From: CAVRAZ01 sp963719135
GTDB lineage: Bacteria > Pseudomonadota > Gammaproteobacteria > DSM-19610
Assembly: GCA_963719135.1 (NCBI GenBank)
Contig: CAVRAZ010000003.1
Span: forward strand, 124,001 to 188,000
DNA length: 64,000 nucleotides
Direction: 5' to 3'
The translations under genes were made by a program, and so were the position numbers. The notes under the pieces were generated by a model. That model was not told where the DNA came from, ran no database searches, and saw only the letters and a list, made by a program, of their open reading frames with translations. Of the stretch, positions 28,446 to 37,532 are shown one piece after another. Within the stretch, counting starts at the first letter, position 1. Every line of letters begins with the position of its first letter.

Positions 28446-29591
28446 ATGTACATAAGCAAGATTCAATTACGAAATTGGATGAATTTCAAAGATGCCCACG
28501 CAGTCCTTGGGGAGAGAGTCTTTCTGATTGGGCCAAATGCATCCGGGAAATCGAATTTTCTTGATAGCTTTCGTTTCTTGCGTGACATTGCTTCCGATAA
28601 GCTGGACGCCGCAGTAGAAAAGCGAGGTGGTGTGTCATCGATTCGATGTTTATCTGCGACACGTTACTCGAACATTGATGTAGATGTCGAATTGTCTTCG
28701 GATGACGGGAAGGCGGCATGGAAATATAGGCTTGTTTTCAATCAAGACGCGGCAAGCCGCCCGATCATCAAGACGGAAGCAGTCTTTGATTTGAGGCTGG
28801 ATAGGGAGGTACTCTCTCGTCCTGATAACAACGACGAATCCGATCCGCTGAGGCTGACGCAAACCGCACTAGAGCAAGTTACTGCAAACAAAGATTTTCG
28901 GGCCGTTGCTGATTTCTTTCGGTCAATATCCTATCAGCACATAATTCCACAAGTTGTGCGTGATCCTAAGGGTTTTTCACCGGCGCCGATTCGAGACGAT
29001 CCATTCGGACGAGACTTCCTGCTGCGTTTGTGGAATACCACTGATCGAACCAGAAATTCACGCTTACGCAAAATATGCGAGGCATTGCGCGTTGCTGTGC
29101 CGAAACTACAGGAACTCGATGTCGCAATGGACTCACAAGGAACACCGCACTTAAAGGGACGATACGAACACTGGCGACCTACTGGCGCATTTCAATCAGA
29201 AAGTCAATTTTCTGATGGAACGTTGCGGCTTTTTGGGCTTCTCTGGACAATGTTTGAAGGCGCCGGGCCATTGCTACTGGAAGAACCCGAGCTGTCCCTT
29301 CATGGAGAAGTCGTGAAGCACTTGCCGCAGATGTTCGAGCGAATACAAAGAATAAGAAAGGCGCGACGCCAGGTACTCATAAGCACCCATTCAGAAGATA
29401 TATTGAGAGATCCTGGAATCGCGGCAGAAGAGGTGCTACGTCTTCAACCTGGAGACGGAGGAACAAAGATATTCAGCGCCGACAAAAATGACAAGGAAAT
29501 GATCAGGGCTGGACTTACGGTTGCTGACGTCATGCTACCAAAGTCAGCCCCTGCAGGAGTGGAACAATTGTCGCTTTGGTCTGCCGAATAG
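28446..29591 (+). CDS. AAA/ABC-like ATPase of a two-gene putative defence module
   Basis: 381 aa, SMC/RecF-like ATPase of the AAA_21 type. Walker A GPNASGKS at residues 29-36, signature-like SDGTL at 256-260, Walker B LLLEEPE at 276-282, and switch His in STHSED near 315. Such ATPases pair with Toprim- or nuclease-like effectors in OLD/Gabija/PARIS-type antiviral systems. Base composition is clearly more AT-rich than both flanks. It starts 85 nt after the exporter operon and is followed 11 nt later by its partner, so the pair forms one unit. Confidence 0.85.
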   Translation: MYISKIQLRNWMNFKDAHAVLGERVFLIGPNASGKSNFLDSFRFLRDIASDKLDAAVEKRGGVSSIRCLSATRYSNIDVDVELSSDDGKAAWKYRLVFNQDAASRPIIKTEAVFDLRLDREVLSRPDNNDESDPLRLTQTALEQVTANKDFRAVADFFRSISYQHIIPQVVRDPKGFSPAPIRDDPFGRDFLLRLWNTTDRTRNSRLRKICEALRVAVPKLQELDVAMDSQGTPHLKGRYEHWRPTGAFQSESQFSDGTLRLFGLLWTMFEGAGPLLLEEPELSLHGEVVKHLPQMFERIQRIRKARRQVLISTHSEDILRDPGIAAEEVLRLQPGDGGTKIFSADKNDKEMIRAGLTVADVMLPKSAPAGVEQLSLWSAE

Positions 29592-29602
29592 CGGATCGAC
29601 TG

Positions 29603-30193
29603 ATGTTCGTGAGCGCGCTAGTGGAAGGCCCGATCGATGAAGCAGTTGCGCGGCGACTTGTTCACGAGAGCGACCTTGAGTTTGACACCTGTTACGGGAA
29701 AAAGGGGATTGGTTATCTTAAGCAAAAGATTGCGGGGTTCAATATGGCTGCGACGGGGCAGACGATCCTCGCTATCGCAGACTTCATGGACGCGGGCTTT
29801 GAATGTCCGGCCGCAATGGTTGAAAACTGGCTGCCAAACCGACACGCCAATATGATATTCAGAATCGCGGTCCGCGAGATCGAAAGTTGGTTACTAGCAG
29901 ATCGCACGCACGTGGCGGAATTTCTAAAGGTCGCCCAAGTACACATACCAAGAAATCCGGAAAACCTTAACGATCCTAAACAAGCATTGGTGAACCTCGC
30001 GCGTCGCTCCAAAAGCCGACGAATACAGGATTCGCTGGCCCCGAAACCAGGTAGCTCGGCCCACGTTGGCCCGCTATATGTGGCTGAAATTACCAAGTAC
30101 GTCCGTACCACCTGGGACGTAGTCGCCGCAAGACAAGCCTCCACAAGCCTCGATAAGTGTCTAGCGCGCCTTGAGGCACTCACTGGTCGTTAG
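29603..30193 (+). CDS. DUF4276/Toprim-like effector of the ATPase pair
   Basis: 196 aa. The N-terminal motif LVEGPIDEAV places a Glu (residue 8) where Toprim-like folds carry their catalytic acid, and AIADFMDAGF supplies an Asp pair (60, 63). REIESWLLADR (residues 91-101) and RNPENLNDPKQAL resemble DUF4276 proteins, which commonly sit beside AAA ATPases in defence islands. Function is inferred: a nuclease- or toxin-like effector controlled by the ATPase. The start at 29603 is chosen because upstream in-frame TTG (29576) would overlap the ATPase gene. Confidence 0.7.
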   Translation: MFVSALVEGPIDEAVARRLVHESDLEFDTCYGKKGIGYLKQKIAGFNMAATGQTILAIADFMDAGFECPAAMVENWLPNRHANMIFRIAVREIESWLLADRTHVAEFLKVAQVHIPRNPENLNDPKQALVNLARRSKSRRIQDSLAPKPGSSAHVGPLYVAEITKYVRTTWDVVAARQASTSLDKCLARLEALTGR

Positions 30194-30446
30194 AGCCAAC
30201 CTGCATCTGAGCGCGACCTGGTAATCAGTGACGCCGGTGAGGTGGCCAGGGAGGAATGGCTACAGGTCATCATGTCGGATTGCGCCTGGCTAGTGCGGCC
30301 AAGCCTAACGGACCTGAACCAAACAGCCGTGGTGCAGCGGATACCGGCACAGCACTGACATCGCCATCCCGCACCGCCCGTATCAGCGGATCGATAAGAT
30401 TGTCGCTTCTAGTGCAGGTGACTTGGTTGGCCAGGACCTCACGTGG

Positions 30447-31229
30447 TCAAACAGTCGCCGCACCCGCGGCCGTCACCCCGAACCAGTCGAACCCCTGCTC
30501 CTGGCAGGCGATGACGACCTCGCAGGCGTCGCCCGCCAGCGTGTCGTCGAGCACGTCGCGCACGCGGTCCGGATGGTTGTTCTTTTCGCTGAGATGCGCG
30601 GCGACCAGACGCCGCAGCCGCGAACGGTCGAGACGTTGCAGCAGGCCGGCGGCCTGGGCGTTGTTCAGATGGCCGAAATCGCCGCCGACGCGCTGCTTGA
30701 GCCGCGGCGGGTACGGGCCGTCGGCGAGCATGCCGGTGTCGTGATTGAACTCGAGAATCAGCGCATCCACAGCGTCGAGCGAGCGCACCACGTGCGGCGT
30801 CAGGCTGCCGATATCGGTCAGCATGCCGAGCCGCGCGCGGCCGTCGCCGAACACGAACTGACAGGGCTCGCGCGCGTCGTGCGGCACCGGAAACGGCCGC
30901 ACCTCGAGCGCGCCGATGACAAACGGCCGGTGACAGTTGAAGGTGTTCGGGTATGCGATGTCGCCGCCCTGCCCGGCCGACAGGGTGCCGGCGGTCGCCC
31001 AGACCGGGATGCCGTACTTGCGGGCGAGGCGGCCGACGCCGCCGATATGATCGGTGTGCTCGTGCGTGACCAGAATGGCGTCGATATCGGCCGGCGTCCG
31101 CTTCAGGCGCGCCAGGCGCTTCTCGACTTCCGCGCAGGAAAATCCGCAATCGACCATCACGCAGGTCGATCCCGACTCGACGAGCGTCGCGTTGCCCCGA
31201 CTTCCGCTGCCGAGCGACGCGAAGCGCAA
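30447..31229 (-). CDS. MBL-fold hydrolase (YycJ/WalJ-like)
   Basis: 260 aa metallo-beta-lactamase fold with the metal-binding signature THEHTDHIGG, followed by VPHDAREPCQF and EFNHD. The start is taken as the TTG at 31229 because it gives the family's usual beginning (RFASLGSGSRGNATLVE); no ATG or GTG is available closer. It begins 2 nt after the bamC stop, so it is cotranscribed with dapA-bamC. Relatives are exonuclease- or hydrolase-like enzymes; substrate unknown. Confidence 0.87.
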   Translation of the reverse strand: MRFASLGSGSRGNATLVESGSTCVMVDCGFSCAEVEKRLARLKRTPADIDAILVTHEHTDHIGGVGRLARKYGIPVWATAGTLSAGQGGDIAYPNTFNCHRPFVIGALEVRPFPVPHDAREPCQFVFGDGRARLGMLTDIGSLTPHVVRSLDAVDALILEFNHDTGMLADGPYPPRLKQRVGGDFGHLNNAQAAGLLQRLDRSRLRRLVAAHLSEKNNHPDRVRDVLDDTLAGDACEVVIACQEQGFDWFGVTAAGAATV

Positions 31230-31231
31230 GG

Positions 31232-32350
31232 TTATTTCAACTGTTCCTGCAGCATCGTCAGGATGCGCACGGCGGTCTCCGAATACTCGGGTTTGCCGTC
31301 CGCGTCCAGAATGGTGACGTGCGTGTCGGCGCCGTCGCCTTCGAGCTTGATCTGGTGCTCTTTCGCCTGTGTCTTGTCCTCCTTCGACCAGAACGCCAGC
31401 TTCGAGAGCACGCCCTGCTTGTTTTCGGTGGCGGCCAGATCCGTGTACTTCACGTAGTAGAGTCCGTCGCTGCGGTTGCGATCCTCGACCGCAAAGCCGA
31501 CACGGTCGAGCGCGATGCCGACGCTGCGCCAGGCGTTGGCGAAGTCCTGGTGCACGTTCAACGTGGCTTTCTCCTTGCTTTCCTTCACCAGCTCCGCCTG
31601 CTCGGCCGGCGCTTTGGCGGCGGCCACGGCGCTCTGTGCCTGCTCGGAACTCACGCCCAGGTACACCATCAGGCGCCGCGCCATTTCGGCCTCCAGGTCC
31701 GGATCGGAAAGCCGCGGCTCCCACTGGCTGGTCTGAATCTCTTCGGCGGAGCCGCGCAGCTTTTGCTGAATGCCGCGGTCCGTGATGTACAGTTCGACCG
31801 AATCCGGCGAGTCGCCCTTTTCCATGCGCATGCGGAACTTGTCGCGCGTGGGCGCCGAATGGACCGTATCCCACACGCGGTTGAGCAGTGTCCGCACCGG
31901 GCTCTGCGGCGCATTCAGCGGCGTTTCGGACCAGTCGGTCTCCAGGATGCCGGCCTTGGGGTCGTCGCGCACCAGCAGAAAGCCGTTTTCCTCCCAGAAA
32001 TCGTGGGCGCGCTGCCAGACCTTGTCGGGGTCGCCTTTCACTTCCAGCCAGACGCGATCGCGGTCGCGCATGAAACGGATATTCTCCGGCGTGGGCAGCA
32101 CCGTATCTGCGGGAGCCTTCTGTGCCTCGCCGGTGTATTCGGAAAGTTTCGTGGCTTCGTCCGGCAGCCCGTCGCCCAGCGTCGTGGTGACCAGGTCCGG
32201 CGGCACGTCCAGCTCGGGGGCGGCCTGCGCCTTCTTGTAGTCCTCGGTGCGGTCCGGAAAGACCTTGTCGACGAGGCCGCAACCGGCCAGCAGCGAAAAC
32301 GCCAGCACGGTCGCCGCAACGGCGGCCGCAAGCCTGTGAAATACTCTCAT
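31232..32350 (-). CDS. bamC: Outer-membrane assembly lipoprotein BamC
   Basis: 372 aa lipoprotein: signal with lipobox LLAGC (residues 20-24), an unstructured stretch, then two helix-grip domains (NGFLLVRDDPKAGILETDW; NAWRSVGIALDRVGFAVEDR). Component of the BAM complex inserting beta-barrel proteins. The start at 32350 lies 17 nt after the dapA stop; the dapA-bamC order is the conserved gammaproteobacterial arrangement. Confidence 0.92.
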   Translation of the reverse strand: MRVFHRLAAAVAATVLAFSLLAGCGLVDKVFPDRTEDYKKAQAAPELDVPPDLVTTTLGDGLPDEATKLSEYTGEAQKAPADTVLPTPENIRFMRDRDRVWLEVKGDPDKVWQRAHDFWEENGFLLVRDDPKAGILETDWSETPLNAPQSPVRTLLNRVWDTVHSAPTRDKFRMRMEKGDSPDSVELYITDRGIQQKLRGSAEEIQTSQWEPRLSDPDLEAEMARRLMVYLGVSSEQAQSAVAAAKAPAEQAELVKESKEKATLNVHQDFANAWRSVGIALDRVGFAVEDRNRSDGLYYVKYTDLAATENKQGVLSKLAFWSKEDKTQAKEHQIKLEGDGADTHVTILDADGKPEYSETAVRILTMLQEQLK

Positions 32351-32367
32351 GTCGTTTCCTGCAAGAT

Positions 32368-33261
32368 TCAAGAGGCGGCGGCGCGCAGGGCGACACCGGC
32401 TTCCAGCATGGCCGCGCGTACCTTCTCCCGGCAACCCTCCGACAGCGGCGTCAGCGGCAGCCGGATACCGGGCGGAATCAGGCCCATCTCGTGCAAAGCC
32501 CACTTCACCGGGATCGGGCTCGATTCGATGAACAACTGTTTGTGCAGACCGCGCAACGGCGCATCCAGTTCCTCGGCCCGGGCGCGGTCGCCGGCGAGCG
32601 CGGCGGCGCACATGGCGTGCATGGCGCGCGGCGCGACGTTGGCGGTGACCGAAATATCGCCTTTGGCGCCCAGCAGGATCAATTCCATCGCGCTGGCGTC
32701 GTCGCCGCTGTACAGCTCGATGCGGTCGCCGCAGCGCTCCAGTATTTCCCGGGCGCGCTCCAGGTTGCCGGTCGCTTCCTTGATGCCGACGATGTTGGGG
32801 ATCGACGCCAGCCGCTCGACCGTTTCCGGTAACAGGTCGCACACCGTGCGGCTCGGCACATTATAAAGGATCTGCGGCACGGGCACGGCCTCGGCGACCC
32901 TCTTGAAGTGCAGGTAAAGCCCTTCCTGGGTCGGCTTGTTGTAGTAAGGCGTCACCAGCAGACAGGCATCGGCGCCGGCCTTCTTGCCGCAGCGCGTCAG
33001 ATCGATCGCTTCCTGGGTCGAGTTGGCGCCGGTGCCGGCGATGACCGGTACGCGCCCCCTGACCAGTTCGACCACCCGGCGCAGCAGGCCGCAGTGCTCC
33101 TCCTCGTCCAGGGTCGCCGACTCGCCGGTGGTGCCGACAGCCACGATCGCGTCCGTCCCTGCGGAGATATGGAACTCGACCAGTGCTTCCAGGCTGGCGT
33201 CGTCGAGCGCGCCGTCCTCGCGCATGGGCGTGACCAGCGCAACCATACTCCCCTGGAACAT
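32368..33261 (-). CDS. dapA: 4-hydroxy-tetrahydrodipicolinate synthase
   Basis: 297 aa, cytoplasmic; condenses pyruvate with aspartate semialdehyde in lysine and peptidoglycan precursor synthesis. All active-site residues are at the canonical numbers: GTTGES at 43-48, Tyr133 and Arg138 in YNVPSR, Schiff-base Lys161 in GIKEATG. First gene of the leftward dapA-bamC-MBL operon; divergent from the galT-like gene, with 141 nt between them for both promoters. Confidence 0.97.
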   Translation of the reverse strand: MFQGSMVALVTPMREDGALDDASLEALVEFHISAGTDAIVAVGTTGESATLDEEEHCGLLRRVVELVRGRVPVIAGTGANSTQEAIDLTRCGKKAGADACLLVTPYYNKPTQEGLYLHFKRVAEAVPVPQILYNVPSRTVCDLLPETVERLASIPNIVGIKEATGNLERAREILERCGDRIELYSGDDASAMELILLGAKGDISVTANVAPRAMHAMCAAALAGDRARAEELDAPLRGLHKQLFIESSPIPVKWALHEMGLIPPGIRLPLTPLSEGCREKVRAAMLEAGVALRAAAS

Positions 33262-33402
33262 GAAATTCTCCGCGACGCAAAATCAATGCGCATGGTACTT
33301 TTATGGCTTGGTGGTGACAAGATGCGACAGGCTGGTCAGGACCCGCCGGGATGCGTATCCTTGACCGCCGGTAGACTGACGCAGGGCGAGAAGGACCCAT
33401 CG

Positions 33403-34482
33403 ATGACGGCGGAACAGGCGGCGGTACGTGAAATCCGGATCAATCCGATCATTCCCAGCGAATCGGTGCTGGTATCCACCGCCCGGGGCATGCGCCCGCG
33501 CAAGGCCGAGGCGCCGGCGCCGCGCGACACGCGCAAACACGTCGACACCTGTCCGTTCTGCACCGGCAACGAACACATGACGCCGCCGACCATCCGCGTC
33601 GAGCCGTCGCCGGACCACTGGGCGGTCCGGGTGGTGGAGAACCTCTATCCGGTGCTGGGCGACGACAGCCAGTCGTCCAACCTGGTGTTCGGTCTGCAGC
33701 AGGCGATCGACGGCTACGGCCGCCACGAAGTCATCGTCGATCACGTCGAGCACGGCATTGCCCTCCATGAGATGTCGCAGGAACACCTGACCCTGCTGCT
33801 CGGCATTTACCGCGACCGCATCGAGGCACTCTACGCGGCCGATCCGCGCATCCAGTACGTGCTGGTGTTCAAGAACTTCGGTCCCGCGGCGGGCGCGAGC
33901 ATTCCGCACACCCACAGCCAGGTGATCGCCATGCCGGTGGTGCCGGAAAACGTCATCAACGAAGTGGTCCAGAGCCGCGCCTACCACGAGAAACACCGCC
34001 AGTGCATTTTCTGCTCGCTGATCGACGAGGCGCTGACCTTCGAGGCGACCATCTACGACCGCGAGTCGGGCGCGATCCGCCGCAGGATCGGCGTCGGCCA
34101 GTACGTGGTCGAGCGCGGCAGGCATTGCGTCGCGATCAAACCCTTCGCCAGCCGCTACGAGTGGGAGCTGCACATTCTGCCGCTGAAACACCAGAGCGAC
34201 TTCCTGGTTCTGGGCGACGCCGAGCGCGCCGACCTGGCGCAGGTCCTGAAGCGCACCATGACCCGGCTCGATGCCGTTATCGGCGGCGCCCAGTACAATT
34301 TCTTTCTGCATTCGCTGCCGCACAACAACGAGTTCAGCAACTGCCACAACAGTTACCACTGGCATCTGGAAATCTGCCCGCGGACCAGCATTCCGACCGG
34401 ATTCGAACTGGGCTCGGGCCTGTTCGTCAGCACCATCAGCCCGGAAGACGCGGCCGCGCGGCTGCGCTCAGTCAAACTCTGA
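33403..34482 (+). CDS. GalT-like nucleotidylyltransferase (HIT superfamily)
   Basis: 359 aa. Zinc-binding CPFC near residue 50 and CIFC near 206, the HxHxQ active-site motif PHTHSQVIA, and a second YHWHLEICPR block, as in the galactose-1-phosphate uridylyltransferase family. It may act on hexose-1-phosphates in UDP-sugar metabolism, or be an ADP-glucose phosphorylase-type enzyme; no Leloir genes lie nearby to decide. Start ATG at 33403. Confidence 0.85.
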   Translation: MTAEQAAVREIRINPIIPSESVLVSTARGMRPRKAEAPAPRDTRKHVDTCPFCTGNEHMTPPTIRVEPSPDHWAVRVVENLYPVLGDDSQSSNLVFGLQQAIDGYGRHEVIVDHVEHGIALHEMSQEHLTLLLGIYRDRIEALYAADPRIQYVLVFKNFGPAAGASIPHTHSQVIAMPVVPENVINEVVQSRAYHEKHRQCIFCSLIDEALTFEATIYDRESGAIRRRIGVGQYVVERGRHCVAIKPFASRYEWELHILPLKHQSDFLVLGDAERADLAQVLKRTMTRLDAVIGGAQYNFFLHSLPHNNEFSNCHNSYHWHLEICPRTSIPTGFELGSGLFVSTISPEDAAARLRSVKL

Positions 34483-34499
34483 CATGGTAAACTCCGATC

Positions 34500-35030
34500 A
34501 TGGCTGATCAACTGGTTATCTCCGCCGTCGGCGCAGACCGCGCCGGTCTGGTCGACAAGCTTTCCGAATGGGTGCTCGACAGCGGCTGCAACATCGCCGA
34601 CAGCCGGATGATGGTGCTCGGCGGCGAATTCGCCGTGCTGCTGCTGGTCTCCGGCAAGTGGAACAACATCGCCAAGCTGGAAGGCCAGACCACGGCGATG
34701 GAGAAGTCGCTGGGCATGCAGATCACCGCCAAGCGTACCCAGCCCAAACCACGGCGCGGCGACCTGCTGCCCTACGCGGTCGACGTGGTCGCACTCGACC
34801 ACCCGGGCATCGTGCACAACCTCGCGGCCTTCTTCGCCAGCCGCGACATCAACATCCAGGACCTGGCGACCACCTGTTACGCGGCGGCGCACACCGGCAC
34901 GCCGATGTTCTCGGTGCACATGATCCTGGACGTGCCCGCGCAGACCCATATCGCCACGCTGCGCGACGAGTTTCTGGAGTTCTGCGACCGGCTGAATCTG
35001 GATGCCGTGATCGAGCCGGTGAAGCTGTAA
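34500..35030 (+). CDS. gcvR: GcvR-like ACT-domain regulator
   Basis: 176 aa made of two ACT domains (VISAVGADRAGLVDKL at residues ~6-21; VVALDHPGIVHNLAAFFASRDINI at ~95-118). The family's model member GcvR binds GcvA and represses the glycine cleavage genes. Position between the dapA region and bcp is the same as in enteric bacteria, which supports the name. Confidence 0.9.
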   Translation: MADQLVISAVGADRAGLVDKLSEWVLDSGCNIADSRMMVLGGEFAVLLLVSGKWNNIAKLEGQTTAMEKSLGMQITAKRTQPKPRRGDLLPYAVDVVALDHPGIVHNLAAFFASRDINIQDLATTCYAAAHTGTPMFSVHMILDVPAQTHIATLRDEFLEFCDRLNLDAVIEPVKL

Positions 35031-35064
35031 CGGTGAGGGAGTGAAACGATGAGCAGCAGTCGTT

Positions 35065-35517
35065 TTGAACAAGAAGGTGCCCGCCTTCAAGGGCGAGACC
35101 ACCGGCGGCCCGTTCAAACTGGCCGACGCCAAGGGCGAGAACCTGGTGATCTATTTCTATCCCAAAGACAACACGTCGGGCTGCACGCAGGAAGGCCACG
35201 ATTTCCGCGACAACCACGCCAGGTTCAAGCGCAAGAACACCCGCATCATCGGCGTATCGCGCGACAGCCTGACCTCACACGAGAACTTCAAGACCGGACA
35301 CGACTTTCCGTTCGAGCTGCTGTCCGACCCGGACGAGACGCTGTGCCGGCTGTTCAACGTCATCCGCGAAAAGAACCTGTACGGCCGCAAGGTCATGGGC
35401 GTCGAGCGCAGCACCTTTCTGATCGACGCCGAGGGCGTCCTGCGACGCGAATGGCGCAAAGTGAAAGTGCCCGGACACGTCGAGGAAGTGCTCGGCGCCC
35501 TGGACGAACTGGATTGA
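35065..35517 (+). CDS. bcp: Thioredoxin-dependent peroxiredoxin, Bcp/PrxQ type, single-Cys form
   Basis: 150 aa peroxiredoxin that reduces hydroperoxides. The peroxidatic Cys40 sits in YPKDNTSGCTQEG. The resolving Cys usually five residues later (Cys45 here) is His, so a 1-Cys or different thiol partner mechanism is expected. The N-terminus is ambiguous: the in-frame start is a TTG at 35065, but the good ribosome-binding site (GGGAG) fits the ATG at 35049, which is in another frame, so a small indel between 35,049 and 35,065 is likely. Lies 34 nt after gcvR. Confidence 0.88.
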   Translation: MNKKVPAFKGETTGGPFKLADAKGENLVIYFYPKDNTSGCTQEGHDFRDNHARFKRKNTRIIGVSRDSLTSHENFKTGHDFPFELLSDPDETLCRLFNVIREKNLYGRKVMGVERSTFLIDAEGVLRREWRKVKVPGHVEEVLGALDELD

Positions 35518-35560
35518 TGCCACCGACCTGCCCACGCGCCACCGATCCCGCGCCGAAACG

Positions 35561-36961
35561 ATGACCGACGACCAGACCCGGCGACTCTTCGTGCTGGACA
35601 CCAACGTGCTGATGCACGACCCGACCGCCCTCTTCCGCTTTCAGGAACACGACGTCTATCTGCCGATGGTGGTGCTGGAAGAGATGGACGCCAGCAAGAA
35701 AGGCGTGTCCGAAGTCGCGCGCAACGTGCGCCAGGTCAGCCGCTTCCTCGACGACCTGATGCGCGACGCGCCGGTCGAGAACATTGCGCTGGGCATTCCG
35801 CTGAACCAGCGCGACCTCATCGACAGCAAGAGCGGCGGCCGCCTGTTCTTCCAGATCCGCAACACGTCGGCGGCACTGCCGGAGTTTCTGCCCGGCAACA
35901 AGCCCGACAACAGCATCCTCGCCACCACGCTCGCATTGCAGACCGAACACCCGGACCGGCAGGTGATCCTGGTGTCCAAGGACATCAACCTGCGCATCAA
36001 GGCCGCCGTGCTCGGCATCTACGCCGAGGACTACTACGACGACAAAGTCCTGGACGACGTCGATCTGCTGTATTCCGGCGTATCCGAACTGCCGGCCGAG
36101 TTCTGGAACGACCACGGCGACCGCATGGAATCCTGGCAGGAGGAAGGCCGCACCTTCTACCGCGTCAAGGGTCCGCTGGTGAAGACCTGGCACGTCGGCG
36201 AATGCCTGTTTCTGCCGGACGAGCGCAACTTCCAGGCGATCGTCCGCACGACCGAAAACGACACGGCCGTGATCGAGACCGCCATCGACTACGCCGGCGC
36301 GCGCCACACCGTGTGGGGCATCAGCGCGCGCAACCGCGAACAGAATTTCGCGCTGAACATGCTGATGGACCCGGACATCGATTTCGTCACGCTGATGGGC
36401 ACCGCCGGCACCGGCAAGACGCTGCTGGCCCTGGCCGCCGGCCTCGCGCAGACGCTGGAAGACAACCGCTACAAGGAAATCATCATGACCCGCGTGACCG
36501 TGCCGGTCGGCGAGGACATCGGTTTCCTGCCCGGCACCGAAGAGGAAAAGATGACGCCCTGGATGGGCGCGTTGATGGACAACCTGGAAGTGCTGACGCA
36601 CTCGGAGGTCGGCGGCGACTGGGGCCGCGCCGCGACCAACGACCTGCTCACGCACCGCATCAAGATCCGCTCGCTGAACTTCATGCGCGGGCGCACCTTC
36701 CTCAACAAGTTCCTGATTCTCGACGAGGCGCAGAACCTGACGCCGAAGCAGATGAAGACGCTGATCACGCGCGCCGGACCGGGCACCAAGGTGGTTTGCC
36801 TGGGCAACGTCAATCAGATCGATACGCCCTACATCACCGAGACCAGTTCGGGATTGACCTATGTCGTCGACCGCTTCAAGAACTGGGTACACAGCGGGCA
36901 TGTGATTCTGAGGCGCGGGGAGCGGTCGCGGCTGGCGGACTATGCTTCGGAGGTGCTTTGA
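35561..36961 (+). CDS. PhoH-family ATPase with N-terminal PIN domain
   Basis: 466 aa, PhoH2/YlaK-type. PIN domain at residues ~8-140 (LDTNVLMHDP with Asp13; EEMD; DNSILA; LVSKDINLRIKA) and a PhoH/RecD-like ATPase at ~265-460 with Walker A GTAGTGKT (280-287), ILDEAQN (Walker B) and LGNVNQID. The family couples RNA unwinding with RNase activity. Co-directional with gcvR-bcp, 43 nt after bcp, a recurrent gammaproteobacterial order. Confidence 0.9.
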   Translation: MTDDQTRRLFVLDTNVLMHDPTALFRFQEHDVYLPMVVLEEMDASKKGVSEVARNVRQVSRFLDDLMRDAPVENIALGIPLNQRDLIDSKSGGRLFFQIRNTSAALPEFLPGNKPDNSILATTLALQTEHPDRQVILVSKDINLRIKAAVLGIYAEDYYDDKVLDDVDLLYSGVSELPAEFWNDHGDRMESWQEEGRTFYRVKGPLVKTWHVGECLFLPDERNFQAIVRTTENDTAVIETAIDYAGARHTVWGISARNREQNFALNMLMDPDIDFVTLMGTAGTGKTLLALAAGLAQTLEDNRYKEIIMTRVTVPVGEDIGFLPGTEEEKMTPWMGALMDNLEVLTHSEVGGDWGRAATNDLLTHRIKIRSLNFMRGRTFLNKFLILDEAQNLTPKQMKTLITRAGPGTKVVCLGNVNQIDTPYITETSSGLTYVVDRFKNWVHSGHVILRRGERSRLADYASEVL

Positions 36962-37532
36962 GGGGTTTGGGGTCTTTTTAACCAAGGACACGAAGGGCAC
37001 GAAGGTCGTTATTGATTAACCGCTAAGGACGCAAAGGACGCGAAGGGGAAACCGTCCCGAAGGGGTGACCCTGACCCGACTTCCAATTGCTTTCTACTGG
37101 ACATCGCGCGCTGTACCTCCCCGTTTGCGCTGCTGCCGCTCGCGCCAAAGCTGACCACCCTCGAATACCAGATAACTCCCCGGACCACCCGGGTCATGCT
37201 TACCGCGGGTATAACCCGCTCAATATACCGCCAGTTTTGATATTTCCGAGTGCCATCACCGGGTTGCACTGCTGTCTTCGTCGATCCCAACGGACGTGTT
37301 ACCCGACGTCCGCCGGTCACCACTGAACCAGCAAGATATACCGGCCCGCACCGTTCAACATTGACATCGTGTCCCTATCCGGCAAAATCGGGTAAGCATA
37401 CAACGCGCTGAAGGGAGATCATCGACCTATGCCAAGGGACAGTTATCCGGCACCTGCAGGCTATTATCCGTCTGATCGGCATTATCCCGCGCCAGGCATA
37501 TTTATCGCGTTAGCCTGCGTTCGCTCGATAAT
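36962..37532. other. Intergenic with dispersed repeats and an IS-truncated short frame
   Basis: The first 90 bases hold two diverged units of an AACC-(A)AAGGACACGAAGG-type repeat (36,980-37,048), also present inverted near 20,505. The rest has no recognisable gene. A short frame with a fair ribosome-binding site starts at 37,430 (MPRDSYPAPAGYYPSDRHYP) and runs into the IS end at 37,533; it could be the beginning of an interrupted gene, but the evidence is weak. Confidence 0.4.

Noticed and set aside
36980..37050. Short regularly spaced repeats considered as a CRISPR remnant
   Set aside because: Only two diverged, adjacent units without equal spacers; the same motif occurs dispersed near 20.5 kb.
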